Positions 43,325 to 53,589 of a stretch of 64,000 nt of DNA are shown piece after piece (the stretch's first letter is position 1; each line of letters begins with the position of its first letter). Location of the stretch: positions 744,001-808,000 of the forward strand of contig NOKP01000017.1 of NCBI GenBank assembly GCA_002682825.1, read 5' to 3'. Both the position numbers and the translations under genes were made by a program. The notes beneath the pieces are model-generated. The model worked only from the letters and a program-made list of their open reading frames with translations. It was not told the origin of the DNA and did no database searches. The stretch is from Neonectria sp. B-13 (Eukaryota > Ascomycota > Sordariomycetes > Hypocreales > Nectriaceae).

Positions 43325-45358
43325 TTACAACCTAGCACCCTTGCCCTCACGAGACCTCTTCTCCTTGTCTCTCAGCATTCGTCTGAGTATCTTCCCACTA
43401 GGGCTCTTTGGGATTACTCCGATGAACTCAATACCACCCATGAGCCATTTGTGTCTGGCTTTGTGCTCTTCTACGTGACGGTGAATCGCCTTGATCGTCT
43501 CGTCCTCCGACATTTCAGTAGCCTTGGCCGATTTAACGACGAACGCTTTGGGCAATTCGCCAGCATGAGCGTCTGGGACTTGAATAACAGCACAGTCGGA
43601 GACGAGTGGGTGGTCGAGGAGGTGAGATTCCAACTCAGCTGGAGCGACTTGGTGACCCTAGGAGCATATTTAGTAGAGAATTGGGACTACATGGGAGGGG
43701 TTCATAACGTACCTTCACTTTGATGAGTTCTTTAATGCGGTCGACAATGACAAAATGCTCATGACCCTTAGGGGACTTTCGAACGATGACCTCATCGCCT
43801 GTCTTGATCCAGCGGCCGTCGTCATCAAACACGAAAGTCTCTGCTGTGGCCTTTGCATCGTTGAGGTAGCCCAAGACAACCGAAGGGCCCTGCACTAGTA
43901 GTTCACCCGGAGTTTCATAATCCACCACCTCGTTGCCTTTGAAGTCGATAATCTTGGCTTTGATGCCGGGGAGAAGCGACCCAGACGAACCGACGAGGAC
44001 ATCTAGCTCGCTCGTCGATACTACCACGGTAGCGGTTTCGGTCATGCCTAGAGTAAGAAATGAACAACGGCTCATCAATGAACAAGAGGGATGATCAAAA
44101 GCTTACCGTAACCCTGGCCTACTTTCCGCCCCGGAAACATCCTCAATAGAGAGTCCACTGTCTCACCTCCTAACGGCGCAGCGCCGGTATAGATGAAGCG
44201 AATGGTGCTCAGATCATACTTGGTGCACTCTTCCTGCCGGCTCAACATTTGTACCAGAATTGGAGGCACAACGCTGATCTGCTCGATGCGAAACTTTTGC
44301 ACCGCTGCCAAAAACGACTTGAGCTCGAAGCGAGGTAACACGATGATCTCGTCTCCACGATATGTGCCAACATGAGCGACGGGAACTAGGCCGTAGATGT
44401 GGCTGAAGGGAAGCAACCCGAGCATGACCTGGGTATGGATGCCTTGCGCTTTGCGCCCAACGCTGTCGTAGATGCTCTTTTGGACTACGTTGGCGATGAC
44501 ATTGTAATGGGATATCATGACGGCTTTCTGTGCTTCTCTTCAGTTAAGTTCTGTTTCAAAAAGGGATCTTTACTGACCGGAAGACCAGAGGTACCGCTGG
44601 AATAGCAGAGGTACGCAACTTGTCTTGCGCCTTGTCCCTTAGCCCAATTCAACGCTGCGAGGTCTGGCAGGCCTTTCCCCTCCTCTATCAAGTCGTCGAT
44701 GGTGTTGAAAGGCACCTTCTTGTCGAAACCTGGCAAGGGGAGAATGAAGATGTTTTCGACTTTGATTCCAACTGCCTTGGCTGCCGTGAGAGCAGTGTCT
44801 AGCAAGGGAACACATGTAAAAAGCGCTTTGGCCCCGGCGGACCGGAGCTGTTGCTCTAACTCCGAGGCTGAATATGCGGCACTGGCAGGCGTGACAATGC
44901 CGGAAATGCGGTGAATGGCGTGGGTCAAGGGAACGTAGTCAATCTAAGAATTGCAACCTGGTTTAGAAAGGAATCATACTCAACGGCGCATCACAGTGGG
45001 AACAACTGACCGTGTTGAACGAGAAGATTCCTACCACCTTATCCCACTCAGTTCCCTCCTGAGGATCAAGTGCCAGCCTTTTCGCAATTGCGCGAGCCAG
45101 CCAGTCCACCCGCTTGACCACCTCAACGGCCGTGTGCGTCTTGCCGGTGAGACCACAGGTATAGGGGTTCTTGGCCGTAGCGAGGGGATAACGTCCGTAC
45201 TGCTCATCCCTCATAAAGTCGCCGACGGTGATGGAGTCGGGAATATCTGCAACAGTTGCTTAGCAACCAACAGTTCCGAATTTCTTAGCCGCTGCAGATG
45301 CGGGGAAGCTCATACCAAAGGGAATCGAAGGGACCCATTGCGGCGAGGTAAATACCAT
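43325..45358 (-). CDS. AMP-forming acyl-CoA ligase (4CL-like) with PTS1, copy B
   Basis: Six exons (45316-45358, 45011-45246, 44578-44943, 44107-44527, 43713-44047, 43325-43657) give 577 residues. The ATP loop, about residues 205-220, reads AYLCYSSGTSGLPKAVMISH; its last part is restored by a 50-bp intron. Further motifs are GQGYGMTETATVVVS, RWIKTGDEVIVRKSPKGHEH, KGHQVAPAELESHL and PKSPSGKILRRMLRD. It activates a carboxylic acid as an acyl-adenylate and CoA ester. The C-terminus GKGARL ends in ARL, a canonical PTS1, so it is predicted peroxisomal like ligase A. Two ligases in one cluster suggest two activation steps or two acids. Its upstream gap (45359-45730) has a TCCGGAAAT site. Right edge of the central cluster. 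Confidence 0.92.
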
Positions 45359-45647
45359 TGTGAAGTAATTCAGATGGGTTTAATCGCTAAATAACAGGCT
45401 ATCCCACTGTGGAATGGTCGATGAAGAATGAAGGAAGCACTTTTGTGCGCTTGGAGTCGCGAAAGTATTTCCGCCGTCGCCTCCCCGCTTCAATGGCATC
45501 AAAGCCGAACTCTTAGGCCGGTGACGCGCAGTCCGTCCCCAGTGCCTCGGCTTACCCTGCAGGGAAGTGATGAACGCTAGCCATGCTGAAAACAGCAGGT
45601 CATCCGAATACCACCTTCATTGACTTGGGGCTTTTGCTAGTATCAGG

Positions 45648-45656
45648 TCCGGAAAT
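45648..45656. promoter_or_regulatory. TCCGGAAAT site upstream of ligase B
   Basis: One half-site of the cluster motif lies 290 bases before the ligase B start, in the 372-base gap 45359-45730 that otherwise holds nothing recognisable. Confidence 0.4.
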
Positions 45657-45730
45657 GCTGACGATTCGAGTTGGAAGATTCGTCGGTAATAAGGTTGGGT
45701 ATATTCCTGAGACACGTTATAATTAAATCA

Positions 45731-47140
45731 CTATCTGGACCGTGACTGAGAAATGCTGATTGACACGCTGCCACCGCCTTCGGACTCTCTCCGCCGTACG
45801 TCTTCCTCTTGCACCTGAAAGAAGCTGGGGGGTGCTGGCGTCTCAGCCGGAGGGGTTATCCACGTTTCTTCATGTTGCAATGCCATTGCTGCATGCATCT
45901 CTACCCCGTCGTCGCTTTCAGTTAGTATTGTAATAGGCTGGACAGCTCGCGTCCTGATTTCCTTTCCAGCCATTTCCACTGTCATGAACCAAACCAAGCT
46001 GTGATCGTGGCGGATGTTGTACGTCTTGAAGCTCGGGTTCAACGTATCGTGTTCAGGCAACGTTCCTAGACGGCCGCAACGCCCGATCCGAAAGTTGAGT
46101 GCCTCTCCGATATCAACTGCGGGCTCATCATGCGTACATGGTACACAAATGGGATATTCAAACCCGGCCATTGCATCTTCAAGGCGCAGATCCAACTTGC
46201 CCCGAGTGTCCGCGGTAAGGACTTTAACCCCGCTTGAACACTTGACTTCCGTCCTAGCTACGATCACCATCGAAAGTGAAGTCACTCTTGCCTTTGGTGG
46301 CGCGCAGTTGATGATTTCGCTCGACGTGTCCCAATCGGGAACGAGTCGAACTCGGAAAGGTATGGGATTTGGATTTTCCAGCTGAATGACTGTCGGAACA
46401 TCCACCTGGAGGCTGAAATGGAACTTGGGTACTTTCGATAAACGGAAAACCTGCTGCGTCTTCTGAAAGAAGGAAAGTTCATCGTTTCTCATTCCAGGAA
46501 CAAGCCGGTACGAAGATATAGACCGAAGGCTCCGATACCGCTTCAACTTGAAATTCACGATCGGGGGGTTAAGATCCAGTCTTTTCACTACCACAGGCAG
46601 GAGAGCCTTGTGCGTATCCGTCGAGCCTTGCCTAGTGATCCGCACCTCGGCTTGAAGAAAGTATTCGACGAAACCCTCCTTGTGTGATCTGAGCCCATAC
46701 TGTCTTGAATTGAAGGTTGAAGGCAGAACATGGGTCGCGACGTCTGCCTCATCGATGGATACGTAGCTGTGGTGTCGATAGCTTGCGCCCAGCGTGCTGG
46801 GATCAACGTGTGTCGGTACGATGACAGAGAAATGCCAGGTCTGTTCATCGCCTCCATTCAGGATGTGCAAAGGTCCTTCAAAGATGGTTTGCGTGTTGTC
46901 GGGGACGTTGATCAGGTTGAAGCGGCCTCGGTAAACTCTGGCACTGCCGTCTCCGCGGCCAACGGACATCTTGGACTTTGCCCTTCCGTGCAGAGAAATG
47001 TCGACCAGGGCTCTAGGACTGACAGTGTGCGCCTTTCGGAACACGCATCCATAGATGGTGTCGCCGGGAGCATATTCGATCTGGCTGCCACTGAGGCGAA
47101 TTCCAAATGTCGGGTCGGACTTGGCCAAGGTCTGCGGCAT
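45731..47140 (-). CDS. Arrestin-like protein
   Basis: A single exon of 469 residues. The open frame starts upstream with TTG; the first ATG is 47140 (MPQTLAKSDPTFGIRLSGS). The N-terminal part IEYAPGDTIYGCVFRKAHTV with RALVDISLHGRAKSKM, FEGPLHILNGGDEQTWHFSV and VEYFLQAEVRI is the arrestin N-domain pattern seen in fungal arrestin-related proteins. KFHFSLQVDVPTVIQLENPN and VTSLSMVIVARTEVKCSSG suggest the C-domain. The C-terminus is polar and acidic with Ser/Arg repeats. Arrestin-related proteins adapt ubiquitin ligases to membrane cargo, but no PPxY motif was noticed here, so the adaptor role is unproven. Its upstream region lacks the cluster CGGAA sites, marking the cluster boundary. Confidence 0.78.
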   Translation of the reverse strand: MPQTLAKSDPTFGIRLSGSQIEYAPGDTIYGCVFRKAHTVSPRALVDISLHGRAKSKMSVGRGDGSARVYRGRFNLINVPDNTQTIFEGPLHILNGGDEQTWHFSVIVPTHVDPSTLGASYRHHSYVSIDEADVATHVLPSTFNSRQYGLRSHKEGFVEYFLQAEVRITRQGSTDTHKALLPVVVKRLDLNPPIVNFKLKRYRSLRSISSYRLVPGMRNDELSFFQKTQQVFRLSKVPKFHFSLQVDVPTVIQLENPNPIPFRVRLVPDWDTSSEIINCAPPKARVTSLSMVIVARTEVKCSSGVKVLTADTRGKLDLRLEDAMAGFEYPICVPCTHDEPAVDIGEALNFRIGRCGRLGTLPEHDTLNPSFKTYNIRHDHSLVWFMTVEMAGKEIRTRAVQPITILTESDDGVEMHAAMALQHEETWITPPAETPAPPSFFQVQEEDVRRRESEGGGSVSISISQSRSR

Positions 47141-48816
47141 GCTTGCAGACTGAAGTTTGGTGAGTGTAGTTGGGGTTTTGGCGATCTGTGCCTTGTTGAG
47201 TCGGCCAACAACAAGGCACAAAATTGACTTTTAGATGCCACTAAGCGAAGCTAATATGAAGTTGGCACTGTGACGGGCGCAGATGCGCAGCGCCTTGATG
47301 ATGCGGCTGTGCAACGTACGATGCAGTCGCGGCTAGCCACCTTGGCGTCAAATGGCTCGCTCTATTGCACCGTGAGACCAACTCCCGAACTGGAGGGATA
47401 TCCAAAGAAGGCAATGGCCGAAAGAAGGCAATGAATCCGATAACGTGCGCGAGATAATGTTCCAATGTGTTGAGGCTTGGACAGACGGAAAAGGTCGAAG
47501 TTTAAAGTGTAATGGGAGGCCTCAGGCTAACATCTTGGCATATTGATTACGACTCACCAGGGTCATCTGATTGGCAACTCCCGAAGAGGCTTGGCTAGCT
47601 CTTGTCCCTTCGCAGTCATTCCACATTCCAACGAGTCCAACTAGCTCCTGCGTGGTGATATATCGAGACGGATGAGCTACCGTAAAAATTTGAAAGAGGC
47701 TATAAAGACAACTAGATACAACCCAAAAACTAGTAGACTATTCCCTACTGTACGATGCGAGACAGAAAGTCTCTCCCAAATCGAAACAAGAAGCACAAGG
47801 ATTCCCAAGACGGCAAAAGTCCGACATTGGTCCCAAGCCCCGCGATGGCGACAAGTTGTGCAGGCTACAGCCATGTCGCGTAGAAGAAAAGCGGCTTTTG
47901 AATGCCTTGTCTTGGATTACTCATACTAATCGTCGAGTAAGGGTCATATGCGTCACATCCAGGGACAATAGTAGCGCAAAGGAACACCAGAAACCACCGG
48001 ACATATAAGCTGCTGTTGCAGGAAACGTTTTTCCTTTCAACTGTCGAGCAAGCCACCCAAGTCAAGGTAGGGGCTGTTAGATGGTACTTGTTAATCTGGT
48101 CTTTCATGCTATTGACCATTTACATGTTGCAGCAGCTCCGAATCCACAAGGACCTTGCCCATCAAGTAGTATCGCACATAGTAGTTGACCGCCAAATATT
48201 GACAGATGTGGAATTAGAAAAGAATAGCCAAGGTAAAGCTACCCAGAGAGCTGGGGTGAGATTGGAGTAGTGCCCAGCGTTTGAATCTTGTCAAGGAGCC
48301 CATTGTGCATGAAAACTTCTTTATCTGATATTCTGGGAGCTTGACAGCTCAGTTCCCGAATCCAGGTGAATATCGATGCCATTATTCAACACCAGAATTA
48401 CTTTTGAGGTAAAGACCAGTAGAAGCATACTGCTCAGCTGCGACCTGCGCGCTGAACGCAATGTCATATCTCCAAACATAAGATGTCAGTCAATTGAGGC
48501 GCTCGATCATCTCAGAGTGCGCTTACCTCCAGGACCTACACGACTCTCGGGAGTACTGAAGCCTGTCCCGAGTCTACAACACTTCCTTCAACTCATTTAT
48601 CAATAAACTTGAAAGTTCCTAGAAACTCATTTTGGCGAGCTACTGCAGGTGGCGCAGGTTACATGCCGCCATAAGACAGCCGCTCCGGTCCGATATCACC
48701 GTTAACTCCGGACACCTGTCACGACTCACCATTCCTCGTCCCTCTGGAAATCTTACTGCACAGAGGCTACACAGCTCACAGCTCACTTAAGACGGCTAGA
48801 CCTGGGCTGATACGAC
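47141..48816. other. Intergenic, no supported gene
   Basis: In this 1.68-kb stretch two short minus-strand frames (47677-47874 and 47865-48119) have hydrophobic segments but no start, splice structure or motif that convinces. Promoters of the two divergent flanking genes should lie at the ends. Confidence 0.45.
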
Positions 48817-50438
48817 ATGTCCTTCGCATTCATTGACAACACTATCGCTATCGATCATGCCACTCGAAGACGGATTCGCAGCCACGCCGCCATTGGCAGG
48901 AATGCCGGAAAGTTGATTGTACGCTCATCGAGAAAAGGCGAGTGCGCACCGACAGTAATGAGCACTGCCGATCTATCTCGCATCCCAGATATGGTTTGGG
49001 ACGCATACGAGTTGAAAAGAAACCAACAAACGATTCCTGTAATCGAACGACAGATCGGAGATGGACTGTGTTTCCCGGGGAAGCTGGGCCCTGGGTCCAG
49101 CCATCTTGCCAGAAAAGGTATGTATCAACCATGCTGCAGTACAGGCATAGGCCCTGTTTTAGGACACGTTCGTTGAAAGTCATTTTCTATCAGTATTTTC
49201 TTTCATGAATGGACCTCGGCACGCGCCCGAGCTCAGCAACTGCCTGGACTTTTCGGGTGCTTTTACCTCCATCTGGGTTCAGTACATGTTCTGGGATGAA
49301 GCCTGTATGCTCATATCTTCCCTTTCGAAGCCCCAGGCTCAACTGACCTTCTGATTTGTATTCAAGACTTCCATTGTGCTGTAGCAACATCCATCACAGC
49401 TATCAATACACTGGTGGCCAACCAAGAAAATACTACTGAGGTTCTACGTCACCTATCTCACACTTTCCGGTTGATCAATGAGCGACTAGCTGGTGCTGAC
49501 ACGGTCTCTGATGAGACTATTGCAGCTGTGGTTGGCATGGCACAGTATGAGCGTCAGCAAGGTCAGTTTGACCGAGGCCTTATACACGTCGGAGGGCTCC
49601 GACGGATGACAGAGTTACGAGGGGGTATCTCCCAACTAACAAAGCATAAGCCTGGCCTTACCCAGAAGATATTCCGGTCAGACATTCCAAGAAATGAAAT
49701 TCAACCACCAAGTACATACTGACGGCAAAAAGAGTCGATCTAGAATATTCCCTGCAGTTGGGCTCGGAGACACTGTTCAGTCTACAGGACGCCGAAGCTT
49801 GCAGTGCTGAACTTGGGCATTGCAGCAGCGCCTGGAGACAGGATGGGCGAGGGAGTCTTGGCGATATTGATCCCCGCCTCTCTATTCAATTGATTGATGA
49901 CCTGCAACTGCTTTATATCGACATGAAAACTCTTGCCAGGTTTCTCAACGATTCTAGCGCTGGGAATCGGCCGAAGATGGATGGGTACGAATTGCACGAC
50001 TCACTGCTACAGCTTGGCTATCGTCTTCTTTCCGTCAGCCCTTTGGGCAGGTCTCGCCTTAATAGGCGGCTGGACATCGCAGTCCATCTGGGCTTGACGG
50101 CATTCCTGGTCGCATTTTTGAGGGGGCTTGATCGGAGAATTACAGGAAACCCCTTGCTCTACAAGCTAGTCCGCTCAGTTGCTCATGAAGACTTTGATAC
50201 AGACCAAGACAACCAAGAGGTTCTAATGTGGATACTTCTTGTTGGAGAGTCGTCAATATTCACAGAGGCTGACGATGTGTGGTTGGTTCCAAAGCTAATG
50301 TCTACAAGCCACGCCCTAGGCCTCCAGACTTGGGAAGATGTGGCACGAATGCTCCCCAAATTCCCGTGGGTTGATGATATGCATAGCATGGCAGCCCACG
50401 GGGTATGGCTAAGGACAGTTTCCTCTACCAGTACTTAA
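48817..50438 (+). CDS. Fungal regulator-like protein without a zinc finger
   Basis: Exons 48817-49117, 49194-49304, 49367-49676 and 49733-50438 give 475 residues. The start MSFAFIDNTIAIDHATRRRI with RSHAAIGRNAGK matches a widespread mould family whose N-terminus reads (F)xFIDxx..RRxIRSHxxxGxNxGK; members are often annotated as transcription-factor-domain or tachykinin-family proteins. The rest contains WVQYMFWDEAYFHCAVATS (created by splicing), LIHVGGLRRMTELRGGIS and RRLDIAVHLGLTAFLVAFLR, like the helical core of fungal regulators. No cysteine cluster is present, so direct DNA binding is doubtful. Intron 3 ends AAAAAG, a weak acceptor with a good ACTGAC branch. Function unknown. Confidence 0.7.
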
Positions 50439-50639
50439 ATAGACTTAGATTATGTAGGCTATTGACTGAAACGCCTGTATGGACGATTGGGCACGACTCA
50501 ATTCCACAATTGATAAATGGAGTTCAGGAGGGTTCGCATAATGCAGTTTATTCCCTTCTAACTTGCTGTTTCGCGCCTGGACAACTCCCAAGTAAATCTA
50601 GATCATAAGATCTAGCAAGAGTGTTAAGTCTACTTCATG

Positions 50640-51767
50640 CTACACATTGAGCACCTTCTTGACACAACCAGGCTCAATGGACTCCAGTTCGTTGGCAACA
50701 ATATCCCAGACTTTCTTCTGCCACTTTCTCCCTTCCTCATCCGTCACCCAGCTGGGTACTTTACCACTAACATCATAAACATGTCAGCATCTACCGAGAT
50801 TTTCAACATCTAAGTGAAAGGCGTTGACTTACTCGGCGATTTCGCAAGAGTCCAGCAAGCACCCATGGCTCTCCTTGCCCGCAACCGCTCCATGAAGAAG
50901 GGTACGACTGCCGTCCTCGGCCGTCCGTCCAAACTGTGCATGCTGCGTGGCGATCCATTCACGGAACTGGAATGGTGCGTTCCGGCTAAGGTCGGTCTTG
51001 CAGAGACCGGGGCAAACCAGGTTCAGAACAACTCCCGTGCGAGACAGAGGGGCTAGAGTTGCAAGTTCGCGGACTGCCATGATCTCCAAGAGTTTGGATA
51101 GGGGATACCTGGGACGGGCTTTGTTAGCTTGGCTCATAGGACTGTAGTGGGCCTTTCCCTAGTACTGGTTTGTGGTTTCATACGATTTCAAGATATCAAT
51201 CTCACCCGCGTCGATCTTGGTCAACGGGTCGCCCTTGATCTTATCCCAATCCTCTCGAACATCAAAGCCGGCTCTGCTGATGATGACGACGATGTGAGGT
51301 AGAATTCCAAACTTCTGCGCACCCTCACTCATCTTGGGCAGCAGCATCACCGCAAGGAGCAAAGTACTTATCAGGTTGACTGTAACAACCGCCACGTGCC
51401 CGTCGACCAAGGGCCCGCCGGCCATGGCGATCCCGGCGTTCTCAATCAGAGCATCAATACGCTCTAACTCCGTAATAGCTCTGTTGGCGAATGTTTTGAC
51501 GGATTCGTGGCTCGCGAGGTCAAGCGCCCAAACCTCGGCAACGCCAGTATTTCCCGTTGCCTCTTCTATCTGGGCCTTGGCTGTTTCACCAGCGGCCACG
51601 TTGCGGACGGCCAGGACAACCTTTGCAGCACCGAGCTCGACAAGATGCTTCGCTGCCTCAAAGCCCAGGCCAGAGTTGGCTCCTGTGACAATGTACGTTC
51701 TGCCTGAACAGGTCTCGGTGGTAGCGAAGAGCGGAAGGCCGCGGCGTTGGGTGGCAATAGCATCCAT
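50640..51767 (-). CDS. Short-chain dehydrogenase/reductase
   Basis: Exons 51166-51767, 50833-51108 and 50640-50766 give 334 residues from the ATG at 51767. The NAD(P) loop is YIVTGANSGLGFEAAKHLVE, followed by DLASHESVKTF, IDALIENAGIA (the NAG motif) and, after the first splice, ETTNQYPLSKLLEIMAVREL carrying the catalytic YxxxK. The C-terminal CEIADGKVPSWVTDEEGRKW matches fungal SDRs found in secondary-metabolite clusters. It should interconvert a carbonyl and an alcohol; the substrate is unknown. About 190 bases upstream lies GCACTTTTTGCGGT, also found before the hydrolase at 53557-54837, which suggests both belong to the megasynthase cluster at the right end. Confidence 0.88.
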
Positions 51768-51961
51768 GTTTGGTAGCAAGATGGCTTGGGAGGAATAGTA
51801 ATGTGAAAATGGGTAACCAAATTTTAAGGTGCAGTTTATGTCGAAGAAAGATCAGTGCGGGAGTTGTTATTTCGCACTGAAGGAGAAGGAATAGCAGGGC
51901 AGTTATATATCTCCTCAACACAGTGGAGGGCTTCAAAAAGTCGGGGTTTACGGATTGAACC

Positions 51962-51975
51962 GCACTTTTTGCGGT
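51962..51975. promoter_or_regulatory. Shared 14-mer GCACTTTTTGCGGT, copy 1
   Basis: The site lies about 195 bases before the short-chain dehydrogenase start and overlaps an inverted repeat (ACCGCAC ... GTGCGGT). A TATA-like TATATAAG is nearby at about 52003-52010. The same 14-mer is at 55129. Confidence 0.45.
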
Positions 51976-53519
51976 GCGGTCTTTACTAAAGTCCGAAACC
52001 AGTATATAAGGAACCCAGGCATTCTCTCTTGGCCATGTTTGGTATCAAAGTGAGGCCATGATAATGTGTTGAAACGGGTTAGACTCGGTCAATGCCTCCG
52101 TGGCATTACCCTGCAGCCAATAGAAGAGCGCTTTCCGGATCGGGATAGTGGCCAGAACACCAGTTGATGGTGTAGACCATTACTGGTAAACTTCGATACT
52201 GTGACTCAAAGACAAGGTGCAAGGGTGTGTGGTAATTAGCGCCAATATGCTTGCCACCGGCAATGCCGGTCTCACGTCCTCCATGACACTATCGTGGAGT
52301 CCCGTTTAAAATGGGATCACAAAAAGAGTAGCCAATCAGAGAGTGCTTTCCTAAAGGGGGATAGCGCAGAGACTTGGACGTAGGAGGCGGTTCTTCGCAC
52401 TTCGCAGGGTATTGGTGTGCTTTACAGATGCATCTAAAGTCCGCAAAATCCAGTGAATACAATCGGGGATGAAATGGACTTTTGCCTAACAATACATAAC
52501 CACCTGCGTTTATCTCAACATCAGCTAGCCCCCGCCGTAATCGACAACTGGCAGGAAGCGCGCTGTGGGGAGAGCGTACTCGCAATCTCTATTTGGCCTA
52601 TCTAGGTCTATGAAAACCCAGGGTTCCCCGAAGCATGCGAGAGCCTAGTTGGCTTGAATCTGCCTAGTTAGCGGAGACAAACCCTTTCTGAAGTCCATTC
52701 ACGACTTTGATCGACATTTACCAGATCTAAGACATCAGGCTTCTTCACGAGTTTCTTTAGGCTCGCCGAGTCGGATCGCTTTCGGGACTTTGCGCCCCTT
52801 TGGGTAAGTAGTTGAATAATCTACCAGTAGCCTCCGCATGAGGCAGTCTAGAGAGCAGTGCCACAGAATCCGCCTTATGCATTAATGTCTGTCCCTTTGT
52901 ATAGTAGAAGTTGAACAATTTATTAGTGGCCTCCCTCTGAGGCAAGCTGAAGAGCATTGCTGTATTTTCCGCCCTGTTCATTAATATTAGCTTTCTTGTC
53001 GCCTCATTCTAATGCTCCCGGTGGTAGGTATGGCAACGACAACATCCCGGTTTGTCTCCGCTCTGTGTTCGTGCTGGCATCACTTCACTTCTCGTTGACC
53101 CCGCCCAGACCTATACCGCGGGCTGTTGGTTCGTGGAAGGCGACTCCGACGACGACGGCTTAGTCTGCTACAGTTGCGACAGGTCCTCTACCTGTCACCG
53201 TTTTCCATGGTGGCGACGATATTGGGTTCGGTGTGGGCAATTGTACATGATACCTAAGTAGATAGGGTGACGTCGAAGCATAGCCAATAGTAGTGCTTGT
53301 CGCTCCAACGGCTCCAACGAGGGCAACCGTGATAACGGCAATGGCAACGGCAATGGGAAATCAAACGCAAGTAAACAAATGATGCTGTCGCATCAACTTC
53401 GCCGCCAGGACGTTAACCGTGGGCTGCATCCCAGGCTTGCAATACAAATCATGCTCGGTAGCCAAGTTCTCTGGACATGGCACTTCGGAACCGTAATTGT
53501 GGCAATTTTAATAGTTTAA
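51976..53519. other. Intergenic with degenerate short repeats
   Basis: No gene is supported across about 1.5 kb between the dehydrogenase promoter and the hydrolase 3' end. It holds the ~99-bp imperfect tandem repeat at 52784-52975 and a run of CGGCAAYGG-like repeats near 53330-53360. Confidence 0.45.
52784..52975 (-). repeat. Two imperfect ~99-bp units, coding-like on the minus strand
   Basis: Read on the minus strand, two adjacent units translate similarly at a 33-residue period: RAENTAMLFSLPQREATNKL and KADSVALLSRLPHAEATGRL, each followed by FNFY or FNYL. The DNA units diverge at many positions while the frame is kept, but the frame (52757-52981) is short and has no recognised family. It could be an eroded mobile-element or minisatellite fragment. 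Confidence 0.45.
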
Positions 53520-53589
53520 AGCTATAGCTCGGGCCGTTCAATTTCAAAGTGCTAAGCTATAGCTCGGGCCGTTTAATATCAAAGTGCTT
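53520..53589. repeat. 35-bp tandem duplication at the 3' end of the hydrolase gene
   Basis: Units 53520-53554 and 53555-53589 match at all but about three or four positions. The right unit contains the last 11 codons and stop of the hydrolase gene; the left unit is an extra downstream copy of them. Confidence 0.8.

Noticed and set aside
47677..48119. Two overlapping minus-strand frames with hydrophobic stretches
   Set aside because: No convincing start or splice link and no recognised family.
53052..53261. Cysteine- and tryptophan-containing plus-strand frame (CYSCDRSSTCHRFPWW)
   Set aside because: Only 69 codons, no signal peptide, embedded in repeat-like DNA.
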